Assembly: GCA_017305455.1 (NCBI GenBank)
Contig: JAFKKO010000128.1
Coordinates: 1-49,798, forward strand
Length of the DNA stretch: 49,798 nucleotides
Source: Hyphomicrobiales bacterium
GTDB lineage: Bacteria > Pseudomonadota > Alphaproteobacteria > Rhizobiales > Xanthobacteraceae
Reading direction: 5' to 3'
This document shows, piece after piece, positions 9,039 through 21,437 of this stretch. Made by a program: the position numbers and the translations under genes. A model generated the notes under the pieces. It was not told the DNA's origin. It worked only from the letters and a program-made list of their open reading frames with translations, and ran no database searches. How positions within the stretch are numbered: position 1 is the stretch's first letter; each line of letters starts with the position of its first letter.

Positions 9039-9734
9039 TTAGGCGCAGACCGGGAGGTTCTTCTCGCCCAGTCCAGAGAAACTGTCGACCACCGCAAAAG
9101 CCTCGTCAAAGGTTTCGTGCCTGAAATAGGCGCTGCGCGTAATCAGCACCGGAATACCAGCACGCGACGCCGACATCAGACCGTTGCGCGAGTCTTCGAT
9201 GGCGAGACAGCGATGGCCCGGAAGTCCCAGCAGATCGAGCGCCTTCAGATAGACATCCGGCGCCGGCTTCTTATTGGCGACCTCATCCCCCGCCACGATC
9301 GGCTCGAACAGGCCAAGACCCCGCGCCCCCAACGTCGCTCGCAGCAACGCATCGACATTGTCGCGTGACGTCGTGGTGGCGATCGCAAGACGCTGCCCGC
9401 GGGCGAGCGCCGTGTTGATGAATTCTATCACGCCGGGCCGAAGTTGGCAGGCTCCCGCCGCAATCAGCTCCGCATAGCGCGCTGTCTTGTAGCGATGCAG
9501 TTCGGCGAGACGCTGATCCGACAATGCGGGCGGACGCTTGCCCTGCAGGGACGCGAAATGGCGCATCCGCTCCTTGCCGCCGGTGACAAGCAGCAACTCG
9601 CCATAAACCTCCGTGCTCCAATTCCAGTCTAAACCAAAATAGACAAAGGTCTCGTTGAAGGCGCGCCGATGAACCTCCTCGGTTTCGGCCAGCGTGCCGT
9701 CAACGTCGAAGATCAGCGCCGAGAACCTGTTCAT
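9039..9734 (-). CDS. cbbY: CbbY, HAD-family sugar-phosphate phosphatase
   Basis: The 231-residue product is a haloacid-dehalogenase-fold phosphatase. Motif I is IFDVDGTLAETEE with nucleophile D10 and acid D12, motif II is the TTTSRDNVD region, and the Lys and motif III/IV are in NKKPAPDVYLKAL and CLAIEDSRNG. A helical cap lies between. The Rhodobacter sphaeroides CbbY is known to dephosphorylate xylulose-1,5-bisphosphate, an inhibitory RubisCO side product, and this is the likely role here. The start overlaps the cbbZ stop as ATGA (9731-9734), so translation is coupled. It is the last gene of the cbb operon. Confidence 0.88.
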   Translation of the reverse strand: MNRFSALIFDVDGTLAETEEVHRRAFNETFVYFGLDWNWSTEVYGELLLVTGGKERMRHFASLQGKRPPALSDQRLAELHRYKTARYAELIAAGACQLRPGVIEFINTALARGQRLAIATTTSRDNVDALLRATLGARGLGLFEPIVAGDEVANKKPAPDVYLKALDLLGLPGHRCLAIEDSRNGLMSASRAGIPVLITRSAYFRHETFDEAFAVVDSFSGLGEKNLPVCA

Positions 9735-10450
9735 GCGACCTTGATCCGCAGGCTGTCGCACGCCTTGGCGAATTCGGCATAGGAATCGATCGCAGCATCC
9801 GGCTTGAGCTTGCGCATCGGGGTCTGCGAATAGCCGAACGTGACGCCGATCACCGCCACCCCGGCCGCACGCGCGCATTGCACGTCGAAGGTGCTGTCGC
9901 CGACAAGGACAGCGTCCTCGCGCGGCATTTCCAAAGCCTCAAGCGTCTCGATCAGCATGATCGGCGACGGCTTGCCCGGCCTTCCCGGAACGCCGCCGAC
10001 AATCACCTCGGCATATTTGTCGAGACCAAAATGCACGGCGACGCGCTCGGCCTTGTCCTGAAACTTGTTGGTGCAGATGCCCATGCGGATGCCCTGCGTC
10101 TTGAGGCGGGCCAACACATCGATTGCACCTTCATAGACGTAGGTCTGCTCGACAAGATGCGTGCCGTAAATCTCGTCGTAGGACGCAACCGCAACCTGCA
10201 GTTCGTCGGCGCTCAGCATCACGCCGCGCGTCTGAAAGGCGCGCTGCACCAGGGCCTTGCTGCCGTCGCCAACGAAATCACGCACCGTATCCTCGGGGAA
10301 CGGCGCCAGACGCCGCGCAACGAGCAGTTCGTTCAACGAGGTGGTGATGTCTCCGGCACTATCGACCAGCGTGCCGTCGAGATCGAACACCACGGCCGCA
10401 GGCCAGGAAGCGCCCCTCACCCCTGAAGCATGAACGTCAGTCATCAGCAT
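9731..10450 (-). CDS. cbbZ: Phosphoglycolate phosphatase
   Basis: The 239-residue HAD phosphatase removes phosphate from 2-phosphoglycolate, the product of RubisCO oxygenation. Motif I is [15 protein letters not shown] with D23 and D25; the later motifs are CTNKFQDKA, then GKPSP with the conserved Lys, and [15 protein letters not shown]. Like Gph proteins it has a small alpha-helical cap. The start codon at 10450 overlaps the end of cbbE by seven bases; another in-frame ATG at 10444 shares one base with the cbbE stop. Position in the operon supports the phosphoglycolate role rather than a general phosphatase. Confidence 0.93.
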   Translation of the reverse strand: MLMTDVHASGVRGASWPAAVVFDLDGTLVDSAGDITTSLNELLVARRLAPFPEDTVRDFVGDGSKALVQRAFQTRGVMLSADELQVAVASYDEIYGTHLVEQTYVYEGAIDVLARLKTQGIRMGICTNKFQDKAERVAVHFGLDKYAEVIVGGVPGRPGKPSPIMLIETLEALEMPREDAVLVGDSTFDVQCARAAGVAVIGVTFGYSQTPMRKLKPDAAIDSYAEFAKACDSLRIKVA

Positions 10451-11121
10451 TTCATCGTCTCCGCTGCCGCACGGATGGCGGCAATGTTTGTCGCATAGGC
10501 GCTTTGCGTTCCGCCTTTGAAAACTGCGGCTCCAGCCACGATCGTATCGGCGCCCGCGGCCGCAACCTGCGCCGCCGTCTCGAGATTGACCCCGCCGTCG
10601 ACCTCGAGCCGGATCGGCCGGTCTGCGATCATCGCACGAATCCGCCGGATCTTGTCCAGTTGCGAAGCAATGAACTGCTGGCCACCGAAACCGGGATTGA
10701 CGCTCATCACCAGGATCAGGTCGAGCCGATCGAGGACATTGGCCAAGACATGCTCGGGTGTCGCGGGGCAGATCGTGGCGCCCGCTTTCTTTCCCAGATT
10801 GCGGATCGCCTGCAGCGACCGGTCCAGATGAGGCCCCGCCTCCGCGTGCACCGTAATAACATCCGCACCGGCCTTGGCAAAGGCTTCAAGATAAGGATCG
10901 ACCGGTGCGATCATCAGATGCACGTCGAAAACCTTCTTGGTTCGCGGCCGGATCGACTTGATGACATCCGGGCCGAAACTGATATTCGGAACGAAGTGCC
11001 CGTCCATCACGTCGCAATGGACCCAGTCCGCGCCGGCGGCATCGATCGCTTCGACTTCCTCTCCCAGCCGGGAGAAATCCGCCGACAGAATCGATGGAGC
11101 GATGACAAGAGGCTGCGGCAT
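10444..11121 (-). CDS. cbbE: Ribulose-phosphate 3-epimerase
   Basis: The 225-residue TIM-barrel enzyme interconverts ribulose 5-phosphate and xylulose 5-phosphate, returning xylulose 5-phosphate made by transketolase to the Calvin cycle. The family motifs are clear: [17 protein letters not shown] at the N terminus, [17 protein letters not shown] (metal ligands His and Asp), [15 protein letters not shown], and the second Asp in EVDGGVN. The ATG at 11121 is chosen because the family starts at this point. It follows cbbX by four bases and runs into cbbZ by a seven-base overlap. Confidence 0.96.
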   Translation of the reverse strand: MPQPLVIAPSILSADFSRLGEEVEAIDAAGADWVHCDVMDGHFVPNISFGPDVIKSIRPRTKKVFDVHLMIAPVDPYLEAFAKAGADVITVHAEAGPHLDRSLQAIRNLGKKAGATICPATPEHVLANVLDRLDLILVMSVNPGFGGQQFIASQLDKIRRIRAMIADRPIRLEVDGGVNLETAAQVAAAGADTIVAGAAVFKGGTQSAYATNIAAIRAAAETMKC

Positions 11122-11125
11122 CGAT

Positions 11126-12058
11126 TCAGGACTTTCCTTCGGAAGGGAGCGGTTTGGAAAACACACGAGACGCCAGCACGTCCCCTGCTTCGATCGACTG
11201 GATGTCGTCCACCGTCACGATACGATCGAGGTCCGCGACCAGACGATTGGCCTGACGCAGACGGATGCGGTCCAGCGCATTGCGGATCGAGCGTGCATTG
11301 GAAAACAGCGGCTGTGTCTTGCGCAACGCGATATAGCGGACAAACGCCTCTCGTGCCTCCGGCGTAAAGCGATAGCTCTGCTCCTTCAGCATCAGTTCGG
11401 CGATCGACAGCAGTTCGCTGTCGCCATAGTCCGGGAAATCAATATGGTGCGCAACACGCGAGCGGAAGCCCGGATTGCTGGCGAAGAACTTGTCCATCCG
11501 GTCGCCATAACCGGCCAGAATAACAACGAGATCATCGCGCTGCGATTCCATTACCTGCAGCAGGATTTCGATGGCCTCCTGGCCATAGTCACGCTCATTG
11601 TCCGGACGATAGAGGTAATAGGCTTCGTCGATGAACAGCACGCCGCCCATCGCCTTCTTCAGAATTTCCTTGGTCTTCGGCGCGGTATGACCGATGTATT
11701 GTCCGACCAGTTCATCGCGCGTCACCGACACGACATGGCCGCGACGCACGAATCCCAGCTTGTGCAGGATGCTCGCAATCCGCAAGGCCACCGTGGTCTT
11801 GCCGGTTCCCGGATTTCCGGTGAAAGACATATGGAGCGTCGGCGTTTCCGCCGTCAGCCCCATACGCTGTCGAATGCGCTCGATCAGGAGCAGCGACGCA
11901 ATCTCACGGATTCGCGTCTTGACCGGCGCAAGGCCGATCAGCTCCCGATCGAGCTGTTCGAGCACCTCGCCGATACCAACCTCGTTGAACTCCTTACGAA
12001 GGTCGATATCAGCGACAGGCGCGTCCTGCATGTTTTCAATCTCGGACAACAAGCTCAC
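11126..12058 (-). CDS. cbbX: CbbX, red-type RubisCO activase (AAA+)
   Basis: The 310-residue AAA+ protein forms hexamers that pull on the C-terminal tail of red-type RubisCO large subunits to remove inhibitory sugar phosphates. Its own activator is RuBP. Walker A is GNPGTGKTT (residues 81-89), Walker B is [11 protein letters not shown], and the pore-loop region around [20 protein letters not shown] contains the conserved Tyr-Ile-Gly. The start is GTG at 12058, overlapping the cbbS stop as GTGA. Its presence next to cbbLS and the form IC identity of CbbL agree with each other. Confidence 0.96.
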   Translation of the reverse strand: MSLLSEIENMQDAPVADIDLRKEFNEVGIGEVLEQLDRELIGLAPVKTRIREIASLLLIERIRQRMGLTAETPTLHMSFTGNPGTGKTTVALRIASILHKLGFVRRGHVVSVTRDELVGQYIGHTAPKTKEILKKAMGGVLFIDEAYYLYRPDNERDYGQEAIEILLQVMESQRDDLVVILAGYGDRMDKFFASNPGFRSRVAHHIDFPDYGDSELLSIAELMLKEQSYRFTPEAREAFVRYIALRKTQPLFSNARSIRNALDRIRLRQANRLVADLDRIVTVDDIQSIEAGDVLASRVFSKPLPSEGKS

Positions 12059-12480
12059 GCTCCGCTGTAGCGCTGACCTTCGGGACGATCGGTTGCGTAG
12101 GACGTCGTGGTGTAGCGCATGTTGCGACCGTCAATCTCCTGACGCGCCAGGCGGAAGCCCGGTTCGTTCTTCGGACGGTTGACGATGAAGGAGATCCGCA
12201 CCGACTCCCAGCCATGGCTGGAGTCGAAAGCGTTGATGCGGATATACCGGTCGCCATAGACCTTACGGCACTCGGTAAGCTCCATCATGATGCCAGCCGC
12301 GTCGCGCAGGTCGAACATCGGCAGACCCCACATCTCCCAATAGGTGTTGCGGGGATGCGGATCGTCGGTGAACTCGATGTTCACCGCCCAATCGTTCTGC
12401 AGGCAGTACTGGATCTGCTTCTTGATCTGCTCATCGGTCAGATCGGGAAGGAAGGAAAAGCAACCTTGTGTGATTTTCAT
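12055..12480 (-). CDS. cbbS: RubisCO small subunit, form IC
   Basis: The 141-residue small subunit caps the L8 core of the L8S8 RubisCO. It opens [19 protein letters not shown], typical of red-type small subunits. It contains [12 protein letters not shown] and ends with the C-terminal extension ([18 protein letters not shown]) that forms the beta-hairpin barrel seen in red-type enzymes and lacks the green-type N-terminal loop. The start at 12480 is 16 bases after the cbbL stop, with a GAGAGGTTTG-like ribosome site. Its stop overlaps the GTG start of cbbX. Confidence 0.97.
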   Translation of the reverse strand: MKITQGCFSFLPDLTDEQIKKQIQYCLQNDWAVNIEFTDDPHPRNTYWEMWGLPMFDLRDAAGIMMELTECRKVYGDRYIRINAFDSSHGWESVRISFIVNRPKNEPGFRLARQEIDGRNMRYTTTSYATDRPEGQRYSGA

Positions 12481-12496
12481 GACAAACCTCTCAATC

Positions 12497-13996
<1,500 letters not shown>

Positions 13997-14012
13997 TCAA
14001 AACCTCCAGGCT

Positions 14013-15098
14013 TCACTCGGCGGCGCTCGCCATATTTCCAATGCGCGGATCCAACGCACCCGCGCGGTACCGCTTGGCCATCTCGGCCAGCGGAATCACC
14101 TTGATCTTCGAGGCCTGCCCCGCGGTTCCGAATTGCTCGAAACGCTCGCGGCACAGATCGCGCATCGCATCCATCGCCGGCTTCAGGAACTTGCGCGGAT
14201 CGAACTCGCTCCTGGTCTGCGTCGCGACCTTGCGGAACACCGCCGTCATCGCGAGCCGGCAATCGGTGTCGATGTTGACCTTGCGCACGCCATGCTTGAT
14301 GCCGCGCACGATCTCCTCGACCGGAACGCCCCAGGTCTGCGGCATCTCACCGCCGAACGAATTGAACATGTCCTGCAGCGGCTGCGGCACCGAGGACGAG
14401 CCGTGCATCACCAGATGCGTATTCGGCAACCGGCGATGAATCTCCTCGACGACATTCATCGCAAGGATGTCGCCGTCCGGCTTGCGCGAGAACTTGTAGG
14501 CGCCGTGCGAGGTGCCCATCGCGATCGCCAGCGCATCAACCTTGGTCTCGCGGACGAAATCGACGGCCTGGTCGGGATCGGTCAGTAACTGGTCATGGCT
14601 CAGCGTGCCTTCGACGCCGTGGCCGTCCTCCTGCTCGCCGCCGCCATGTTCGAGCGAACCGAGCACGCCGAGTTCGCCTTCGACCGATGCGCCGATCCAG
14701 TGCGCCATATCGACCACGCGGCGAGTAATCTCGACATTGTAGCGATAGTCCGCCGCGGTCTTGCCGTCCGCCTCCAGCGAACCGTCCATCATCACCGAGG
14801 TGAAGCCGTGCTTGATCGCCGTGGCGCAGGTCGCTTCCTCGTTGCCGTGATCCTGATGCATGCACAGCGGAATCTGCGGATACATCTCTTCCAGAGCATC
14901 GATCATCTTCGACAGCATGATGTCGTTGGCATAGGACCGCGCACCGCGCGAGGCCTGCATGATGACGGGGGCATCGACCTTCGCCGCCGCCTCCATGATC
15001 GCGAGCCCCTGCTCCATATTGTTGATGTTGAAGGCGGGAACGCCGTAGCCCTGTTCGGCGGCGTGATCGAGCAACTGTCGGAGAGTAATACGTGCCAT
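14013..15098 (-). CDS. cbbA: Fructose-bisphosphate aldolase, class II (Calvin-cycle type)
   Basis: The 361-residue zinc aldolase condenses dihydroxyacetone phosphate with glyceraldehyde 3-phosphate or erythrose 4-phosphate, giving fructose and sedoheptulose bisphosphates. The zinc and catalytic residues lie in [11 protein letters not shown] (D83, H84), in [10 protein letters not shown] (a long inserted loop typical of the CbbA subgroup), in TSHGAYKF, and in [26 protein letters not shown] closes the phosphate site. It follows the pgk gene by nine bases and precedes cbbL. The short leader [15 protein letters not shown] fits the usual start. Confidence 0.96.
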   Translation of the reverse strand: MARITLRQLLDHAAEQGYGVPAFNINNMEQGLAIMEAAAKVDAPVIMQASRGARSYANDIMLSKMIDALEEMYPQIPLCMHQDHGNEEATCATAIKHGFTSVMMDGSLEADGKTAADYRYNVEITRRVVDMAHWIGASVEGELGVLGSLEHGGGEQEDGHGVEGTLSHDQLLTDPDQAVDFVRETKVDALAIAMGTSHGAYKFSRKPDGDILAMNVVEEIHRRLPNTHLVMHGSSSVPQPLQDMFNSFGGEMPQTWGVPVEEIVRGIKHGVRKVNIDTDCRLAMTAVFRKVATQTRSEFDPRKFLKPAMDAMRDLCRERFEQFGTAGQASKIKVIPLAEMAKRYRAGALDPRIGNMASAAE

Positions 15099-15107
15099 TG
15101 GGTCACC

Positions 15108-16316
15108 TCACGCGCGAGATATCTTGAGAGCATCGACGCCTGGAAGCCCGCGCCCCTCGAGCCATTCGAGGAACGCACCACCTGCCGTCGAGACATAACT
15201 GAAGTCGTCCTGAGCACCCGCCGCGGACAACGCGGCCACGGTATCGCCGCCGCCCGCGACGGTGAGCAGCTTGCCGGCCTGCGTCAGGCGCGCTGCGCAT
15301 TTCGCCAAGGCGAAGGTGCCGTGACCGAAGGGCTCGGTCTCGAAGGCGCCGACAGGACCGTTCCACAACAGGGTCTTGAGATCGCCGAACTGCTCCATGA
15401 TGTCGGCGACCGATTCCGGCCCGATATCGAGGATCATCGAATCCGATGGGACGGAACGAACATCGACCACGCTATGACGGGCGTGCGGCGCAAACTCTTT
15501 CGCGACGACCACATCGCGCGGCAGAATGATGTTGCAATGATGGGCCGCCGCGCGGCGCAGGATGCGCTCGGCCGTTTCCTTCAGGTCCGGCTCGCACAGG
15601 GATCGGCCGACATTGATCCCCTTTGCATGCAGGAAGGTGTTGGCCATGCCGCCGCCGATGATCAGTTCATCGACCCGGGTGACAAGATTTTCCAGCACCG
15701 GGATCTTGGTCGACACCTTGGCTCCGCCGACCACGGCGCCGACCGGTCGCACCGGTTCTCCCAGCGCATGATCCAGCGCCGTCAGTTCGGCTTCCATTCC
15801 GCGCCCGGCAAATGAGGGCAACAGGCGCGCAATGCCTTCGGTCGAGGCATGGGCCCGATGCGAGACCGAGAACGCATCGTTGACGAAGATGTCACCAAGA
15901 TCGGCCAGAGCTCGGGAGAACGCCGGATCGTTGTCTTCCTCGCCGGGATGGAAGCGGGTGTTTTCCATCAGCAGGATGTCACCGGGCGATGCTTTCGCGA
16001 CCGCCGCCTGGTGCGCGCCGTTCCGCCAGTCGGTTTCAACGAAGCACACATCGCGCCGCAGTGATTTTTCGAGCGCCGGCCGCAGCGGCGCCAGCGAATA
16101 ATCCGGCACCACCTTGCCGCGCGGCCGCTCGAAATGCGACAGGACGATCACGATCGCCTTTTTGTCGGCGAGCTCGGAAAGCGTGGCGGCCGCGTGTCGC
16201 ACGCGCATATCGTCCGTCACCTTGCCGTCCCGCATCGGAACGTTGAGGTCGGCGCGGACCACCACCCGCTTGCCGGCAACATCGATATCGTCGAGGACAC
16301 GCAGGGCGCCGCTCAC
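15108..16316 (-). CDS. cbbK: Phosphoglycerate kinase
   Basis: The 402-residue kinase phosphorylates 3-phosphoglycerate with ATP to 1,3-bisphosphoglycerate, the first reductive step of the Calvin cycle. The N-terminal substrate domain has [15 protein letters not shown] and [10 protein letters not shown], then [11 protein letters not shown]. The nucleotide domain has [24 protein letters not shown] and the terminal [12 protein letters not shown]. The start is a GTG at 16316 overlapping the cbbG stop as GTGA. The ATG at 16370 lies inside cbbG and would add a Gly-rich leader. Residues match the usual 390-415 length. Confidence 0.96.
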   Translation of the reverse strand: MSGALRVLDDIDVAGKRVVVRADLNVPMRDGKVTDDMRVRHAAATLSELADKKAIVIVLSHFERPRGKVVPDYSLAPLRPALEKSLRRDVCFVETDWRNGAHQAAVAKASPGDILLMENTRFHPGEEDNDPAFSRALADLGDIFVNDAFSVSHRAHASTEGIARLLPSFAGRGMEAELTALDHALGEPVRPVGAVVGGAKVSTKIPVLENLVTRVDELIIGGGMANTFLHAKGINVGRSLCEPDLKETAERILRRAAAHHCNIILPRDVVVAKEFAPHARHSVVDVRSVPSDSMILDIGPESVADIMEQFGDLKTLLWNGPVGAFETEPFGHGTFALAKCAARLTQAGKLLTVAGGGDTVAALSAAGAQDDFSYVSTAGGAFLEWLEGRGLPGVDALKISRA

Positions 16317-17320
16317 ATCACCCTCCCCAGCGCCACCGCCGTATCGCTCATGCGGCTGGAGAAGCCCCATTCATTGTCGTACCAGGTGAGAACGCGGACG
16401 AAATTGCCGTCGATCACCTTGGTCTGATCCATGTGGAACACTGAGGAATGCGGATCGTGGTTGAAATCGCTCGAGACATTCTGCTCCAGGGTGAAGCCGA
16501 GAACGCCCTTCAGCGCACCGCCCGATGCCGTGCCGATCGCGTCGTTGATCTCCTTCACCGAGGTGTTCTTCCTGGCGATGAACTTGAAATCGACCACCGA
16601 GACGTTCGGGGTCGGCACGCGGATCGCAACGCCATCGAGCTTGCCGTTAAGCTCCGGCAGCACGAGGCCGACCGCCTTCGCCGCTCCCGTGGATGTCGGG
16701 ATCATCGACATCGAGGCCGCGCGCGCCCGGTAAAGATCCTTGTGCATGGTGTCGAGCGTCGGCTGATCGCCGGTGTAGGAATGGATCGTGGTCATGAAGC
16801 CGCGTTCGATGCCCACCGCATCATTCAGCACCTTGGCAACCGGCGCGAGACAGTTGGTGGTGCAGGACGCGTTCGAGATCACCACGTGGTCCTTGTTCAG
16901 CTTCTGGTGATTGACGCCGTAGACCACGGTCATATCGGCGCCATCGGCGGGAGCGGACACGATCACCCGCTTGGCGCCGGCCTTCAGATGCGCCGCCGCC
17001 TTCTCGCGGGTGGTGAAAATGCCGGTGCATTCGAGCACGATATCGACGCCAAGCTTGGCGTGCGGCAGAGCCGCCGGATCTTTCTCCGCCGTCACCTGGA
17101 TCGACCCGCGGCCGACATCGATCGTATTTCCGGAAACCTTTACTTCATGCGGAAACCGGCCATGGATGGAGTCGTAGCGCAGCAGATGGGCGTTGGTCTG
17201 AACCGGACCAAGATCGTTGATCGCGACCACTTCGATATCATCGCGGCCCGACTCGACGATCGCGCGCAGCACGTTGCGGCCGATCCGTCCAAATCCGTTG
17301 ATGGCGACCTTGACTGTCAC
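16313..17320 (-). CDS. cbbG: Glyceraldehyde-3-phosphate dehydrogenase, type I
   Basis: The 335-residue enzyme interconverts 1,3-bisphosphoglycerate and glyceraldehyde 3-phosphate. It opens [20 protein letters not shown], has the catalytic cysteine C153 in [12 protein letters not shown] and the base H180 in [10 protein letters not shown]. The acidic residue in VVAINDLG at the end of the second strand suggests NAD rather than NADP as cofactor. The start is GTG at 17320, two bases past the cbbT stop, with the ribosome site GGAG inside the cbbT end. The long upstream extension in the same frame lies within cbbT and is not coding. Confidence 0.95.
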   Translation of the reverse strand: MTVKVAINGFGRIGRNVLRAIVESGRDDIEVVAINDLGPVQTNAHLLRYDSIHGRFPHEVKVSGNTIDVGRGSIQVTAEKDPAALPHAKLGVDIVLECTGIFTTREKAAAHLKAGAKRVIVSAPADGADMTVVYGVNHQKLNKDHVVISNASCTTNCLAPVAKVLNDAVGIERGFMTTIHSYTGDQPTLDTMHKDLYRARAASMSMIPTSTGAAKAVGLVLPELNGKLDGVAIRVPTPNVSVVDFKFIARKNTSVKEINDAIGTASGGALKGVLGFTLEQNVSSDFNHDPHSSVFHMDQTKVIDGNFVRVLTWYDNEWGFSSRMSDTAVALGRVM

Positions 17321-17322
17321 TC

Positions 17323-19386
17323 CTAGGCTCCCTTGATGCGTGAACGGGCGATGGAACGCATGGCCGCAAGAGCCACGGCGTCGGGCGTGATGCCAAATTC
17401 GCGGTAGAGCACATTGGCCGGAGCCGACGCGCCGAAGCCGGTCATGCCGACAAACTCGCCGTCCTCGCCGATCAGGCGCCCCCACCCTCCCTCGATGGCG
17501 GCTTCAACCACGACACGCGGCGCCCTGCCGAGCACGGCCTGCCGATAGGCTTCCGGCTGCCGGGCAAAGAGTTCGAGGCACGGCGCCGACACCACGGCCG
17601 AGCGAACATCGTCCTTCTCGAGCAGGCGCGCCGCTTCCAGCGCGATCGCCATTTCGGAGCCCGTTGCGATCAGTGTGACGTCACGCCGGTCCCGCGGATC
17701 GACCGCCAGATAGGCGCCGCGCGCAACCTTGTTGACGCCGTCGGTTTCGTTACGAAATGTCGGCAGCGCCTGACGCGACAGGCACAGGATCGACGGCTGC
17801 TTCTCGACGCGGAGCGCGCAGTCCCAGGCCTCCGCCGTCTCGACCGCATCGGCGGGGCGGAATACCAGCAGATTCGGGATCGCACGCAGCGAGGCCAGAT
17901 GTTCCACCGGCTGGTGGGTCGGGCCGTCCTCGCCGAGACCGATGGAGTCGTGCGTCATGACATGGATGACGCGCAGCCCCATCAACGCCGCCATGCGGAT
18001 CGCTGGCCGGCTGTAATCGGCAAAGGTCAGGAAAGTCCCGCCATAAGGGATAAATCCGCCATGCAACGCGATGCCGTTCATCGCTGCGGCCATGCCGTGC
18101 TCGCGGATGCCGTAGTGGATGTAGTTGCCGTCATACGCGCCGGGCTTGATCGGCTTCTGGCTCTTGGCATGCGTCAGATTGGAGTGCGTCAGATCCGCCG
18201 AACCGCCGGCGAGATTTGGCAGCACCGAGGCCAGCACCTCGATCACCTGTTGCGAGGCCTGGCGGGTGGCAATCTTCGGGTGTTCGGTTGCGAAGCGCGT
18301 GCAAAGCTCGCGCATCGCCTGATCGTAGCCACGCGACAGCTTGCCGTTCAGCACGCCGTTGACGCGCTCGCGCTCCTCGCGGTCGAGCTGGGCAAGGCGA
18401 TCCACCCATTTGCCATGTTCGGTCTGCCCGCGCGCGCCAATCGTGCGCCAGGCCGCCAGAACGTCACGGGGAATCTCGAACGGCGCATGCGGCCATTCCA
18501 GCGCGGCGCGGGTCGCAGCAATCTCCTCAGCGCCAAGCGGCGCGCCGTGGGCCTTCTCGCTGCCTTCACGGCCGGGCGAGCCGTAGCCGATCCGGGTGCG
18601 GCAGGCGATCAGCGAGGGCCTATCGGTTTCGCGTTCCTCGGCAATCGCCTGTTCGACCGCCTTCGGATCGTGACCGTCGACGCGCCGCACCGACCAGCCG
18701 GAGGCGGCGGCGCGGCCGAGCGGATCGTCGGAACAGGACAGCGAGGTCGAGCCGTCGATCGAGATGCCGTTGTCATCGAACAGCACGATCAGGCGTCCGA
18801 GCTTGAGGTGCCCCGCGAGCGAGATCGCCTCCTGGCTGACGCCCTCCATCAGGCAGCCGTCGCCGCAGATCACATAAGTATAGTGCTCGAACAGATCGTC
18901 ACCGAGCCGCGCATTGGTCATGCGTTCGGATAGCGCCATGCCGACCGCGGTCGCGATGCCCTGCCCGAGCGGTCCGGTCGTGGTCTCCACCCCGGCAGTG
19001 TGGCCGTATTCCGGATGGCCGGGCGTCTTCGATCCCCATTGGCGGAAGGATTTGATTTCGTCGAGCGTCATCTCGCGGTAGCCGGTCAGATGCAGCAGCG
19101 CGTAGAGCAGCATCGAGCCGTGGCCCGCTGACAGCACGAAACGGTCGCGGTTGAGCCAGCCCGGCGCCAGCGGATCGAATTTGAGAAACTTCGAGAACAG
19201 CACGGTGGCGACGTCGGCCATGCCCATCGGCATGCCGGGATGACCGGAATTGGCCTTCTCCACCGCATCGATGGCGAGAAAGCGGATGGCGTTGGCCATC
19301 TCGCGATGGGTCAGCTTGGCCGTCGCGTCCTTGCCGCGCCGTGTCAGGGTGATGATATCGCCGGACATCGTGGTATCGGCCGTCAT
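17323..19386 (-). CDS. cbbT: Transketolase
   Basis: The 687-residue thiamine-diphosphate enzyme moves two-carbon units to regenerate pentose phosphates. The N-terminal half has the phosphate/diphosphate site [24 protein letters not shown] and the TPP motif [13 protein letters not shown] running to a terminal DDN. The middle domain contains [15 protein letters not shown] and [18 protein letters not shown], the transketolase signature with catalytic His residues. The C-terminal domain has [11 protein letters not shown]. The start overlaps the cbbP stop as ATGA, so the two are coupled. The N terminus (about 25 residues before [15 protein letters not shown]) is slightly longer than in many relatives. 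Confidence 0.96.
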   Translation of the reverse strand: MTADTTMSGDIITLTRRGKDATAKLTHREMANAIRFLAIDAVEKANSGHPGMPMGMADVATVLFSKFLKFDPLAPGWLNRDRFVLSAGHGSMLLYALLHLTGYREMTLDEIKSFRQWGSKTPGHPEYGHTAGVETTTGPLGQGIATAVGMALSERMTNARLGDDLFEHYTYVICGDGCLMEGVSQEAISLAGHLKLGRLIVLFDDNGISIDGSTSLSCSDDPLGRAAASGWSVRRVDGHDPKAVEQAIAEERETDRPSLIACRTRIGYGSPGREGSEKAHGAPLGAEEIAATRAALEWPHAPFEIPRDVLAAWRTIGARGQTEHGKWVDRLAQLDREERERVNGVLNGKLSRGYDQAMRELCTRFATEHPKIATRQASQQVIEVLASVLPNLAGGSADLTHSNLTHAKSQKPIKPGAYDGNYIHYGIREHGMAAAMNGIALHGGFIPYGGTFLTFADYSRPAIRMAALMGLRVIHVMTHDSIGLGEDGPTHQPVEHLASLRAIPNLLVFRPADAVETAEAWDCALRVEKQPSILCLSRQALPTFRNETDGVNKVARGAYLAVDPRDRRDVTLIATGSEMAIALEAARLLEKDDVRSAVVSAPCLELFARQPEAYRQAVLGRAPRVVVEAAIEGGWGRLIGEDGEFVGMTGFGASAPANVLYREFGITPDAVALAAMRSIARSRIKGA

Positions 19387-20255
19387 GCGCGCCTCTTGCG
19401 GTCAATGAGTTGCAGGATCAGCGGGGTGAGGATCAGTTGCATCGCGAGATCGAGCTTCGCGCCGTGAATGACGATGGAATTCGCCCGCGACATGAAGCTG
19501 TTCGGGATCATCGACAGCAGGTAGGGGAAATCGATGCCGCGCGGATTCTTCAGGCGGATCACCACCATCGATTCGTCGGGAGTGGGAATCCAGCGCGCGA
19601 TGAACGGGTTCGAGGTGTCGACGGTTGGAATGCGCTGGAAGTTGATGTCGGTCTCACCGAACTGCGGACAAATATAGTGAACGTAATCCGGCATGCGGCG
19701 CAGGATGGTGTCGGTCACCGCTTCGGTGGAATAGCCGCGTGCGCTGCGGTCGCGATGCAGCTTCTGGATCCATTCGAGATTGATGACCGGAACCACACCG
19801 ATCTTCAGATCGGCGTATTTCGCGACATTCACCTTGTCAGTGACGACGGCGCCGTGCAGGCCCTCATAGAACAGAAGATCGGAATTCTCCGGCAGCGGCT
19901 GCCAGTTTGTGAAGGTGCCTGGCTCGGAGCCATGCAGCGCTGCCTCGTCGGCATCGTGCACATAGTGGCGTGTCGTTCCCGTTCCGGTTTCGCCATAGCT
20001 CTTGAAAACCTGCTCCAGTTCTTCGAACAGGTTGGTCTCGGGGCTGAAATGGCTGAAGTGCTTGTTGCCCCGCTCGGCCTCCTCCGCCATCCGCGTGCGC
20101 ATTTCTGCGCGGTTGTAGCGATGAAAGGCGTCGCCCTCGATATAGGCGGCGGTGACGTTCTCGCGGCGAAAGATCTGCTCGAAGGTCCGTTTCACCGATG
20201 TGGTGCCGGCGCCCGACGAGCCGGTGATCGAGATGATGGGATGCTTCCTCGACAC
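19383..20255 (-). CDS. cbbP: Phosphoribulokinase
   Basis: The 290-residue enzyme phosphorylates ribulose 5-phosphate to RuBP, the second reaction unique to the Calvin cycle. It opens [20 protein letters not shown] with a P-loop at residues 12-20. Other family features are [14 protein letters not shown] (ribulose-5-phosphate binding), [14 protein letters not shown] and [12 protein letters not shown] with the catalytic Asp. The length is that of the bacterial octameric, NADH-activated class I enzymes. It starts 16 bases after the cbbF stop and overlaps cbbT by four bases. Confidence 0.97.
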   Translation of the reverse strand: MSRKHPIISITGSSGAGTTSVKRTFEQIFRRENVTAAYIEGDAFHRYNRAEMRTRMAEEAERGNKHFSHFSPETNLFEELEQVFKSYGETGTGTTRHYVHDADEAALHGSEPGTFTNWQPLPENSDLLFYEGLHGAVVTDKVNVAKYADLKIGVVPVINLEWIQKLHRDRSARGYSTEAVTDTILRRMPDYVHYICPQFGETDINFQRIPTVDTSNPFIARWIPTPDESMVVIRLKNPRGIDFPYLLSMIPNSFMSRANSIVIHGAKLDLAMQLILTPLILQLIDRKRRA

Positions 20256-20271
20256 GATTGCCTCCCTCGGC

Positions 20272-21306
20272 TCAGTTGCGGAACAGGCCGCGGGTGGCGA
20301 AAAGCGGCGCGTTGCGCTCGAACTTGATGTCCGGCGACATGTGCATGCGCTCCAGCCGCTGCACGCTTTCGATCGATCCCATGATCAGCGGCACGCGCTG
20401 GTGCAGCGTGTTCGCCGCAAGATCCATGATGCGCAGGTTGCCGGTGGTCGCGCCGCCGCCCGCCTGCTCCATGATGAATGCCATCGGGTGGGCTTCGTAG
20501 AGCAGCCGCAGCCGGCCCTCGCGATAACCGTCGCGGGCATCGGCCGGGTAAAGGAAAATTCCGCCGCGCGTCAGGATCCGGTAGGCCTCCGCCACCAGCG
20601 ATCCGATCCAGCGCATGTTGAAGTTGGTCTGCAGAACGCCGTCGGCGCCGGCGATGCAATCGTCGATGTAGGCCAGGATCGGCGGATCCCAGTGACGGCG
20701 GTTCGATGCATTGATCGCGAACTCAGCCGTATTCGGCGGAATTTTCACCTTCGATCTGATCTGCCGAAATGCCTTGGTCTTTCGATCGAGGGTGAAGATA
20801 TCGACGCCGTCGCCCAGCGTGAGCACGAGACTGGTCTGCGGACCATAGACCACGAAGCCGGCGGCGAGTTGCGCCGTGCCCGGCTGGGTGAACGCCGCGC
20901 GGGCATGCAACGGCGTTCGCACGATGGAGAAGATCGTGCCGACGGACATGTTGGTGTTGATGTTCGAGGAACCGTCGAGCGGATCAAAAGCAATGCTGAT
21001 CGCGCCCGCCGGATCGCAGATCTCGATGTCGTTGGCCTCTTCAGAGGCCAACGCCGCGACGCCGACCCCGGCAAGCGCGCGGCGGATAATCTGGTCGGCC
21101 TGGACGTCGAGGTCCTTCTGAACGTCGCCGTCACCGTTCAGCGTATGCCCCTCGCCGGTGATCCCGGCGAGCGCGCCGCCGCAGGTCAGTTCGGTGATCT
21201 CGATCGCGGCGGCGGCGAAGGCGGCAACGGCATCGGCGATCAGTCGGCGATCGGGGTCAACGGCGCAGCTATCCAAATGTTGGCGCAGCGTTTGACCCTG
21301 ATCCAT
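20272..21306 (-). CDS. cbbF: Fructose-1,6-bisphosphatase, class I
   Basis: The 344-residue phosphatase hydrolyses fructose 1,6-bisphosphate, and in bacteria of this kind also sedoheptulose 1,7-bisphosphate. The metal-site motif FDPLDGSSN (residues 107-115) is intact, followed by [10 protein letters not shown], and the substrate region contains [20 protein letters not shown] and the [11 protein letters not shown] motif. The ATG at 21306 is chosen because upstream in-frame sequence lies in the cbbR-cbbF control region. It is the first gene of the operon, 131 bases from the divergent cbbR start. Confidence 0.95.
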   Translation of the reverse strand: MDQGQTLRQHLDSCAVDPDRRLIADAVAAFAAAAIEITELTCGGALAGITGEGHTLNGDGDVQKDLDVQADQIIRRALAGVGVAALASEEANDIEICDPAGAISIAFDPLDGSSNINTNMSVGTIFSIVRTPLHARAAFTQPGTAQLAAGFVVYGPQTSLVLTLGDGVDIFTLDRKTKAFRQIRSKVKIPPNTAEFAINASNRRHWDPPILAYIDDCIAGADGVLQTNFNMRWIGSLVAEAYRILTRGGIFLYPADARDGYREGRLRLLYEAHPMAFIMEQAGGGATTGNLRIMDLAANTLHQRVPLIMGSIESVQRLERMHMSPDIKFERNAPLFATRGLFRN

Positions 21307-21403
21307 GCGATCGCCCCCGTCCGTCTCCCCCGCCCTCGGGCGGGATTTCCTCTGGCCTCGTTCAGCGGGCCATGGCGAAACATTGACGCGGGCCGCCGAA
21401 TAA

Positions 21404-21425
21404 GTAAAATTTCGATATATTTTAC
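21404..21425. promoter_or_regulatory. 22-bp palindrome between cbbR and cbbF; probable CbbR operator
   Basis: GTAAAAT (21404-21410) and ATTTTAC (21419-21425) form a perfect 7-bp inverted repeat with an 8-bp spacer. It contains overlapping T-N11-A pairs (21405/21417 and 21412/21424), the core of a LysR-type site. It ends 12 bases before the TTG start of cbbR and about 98 bases from cbbF. That position would let CbbR repress itself while activating the operon. CbbR sites of the TNA-N7/8-TNA type are known in this group; binding here is inferred. Confidence 0.7.
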
Positions 21426-21437
21426 GAGGCAAAAGAT

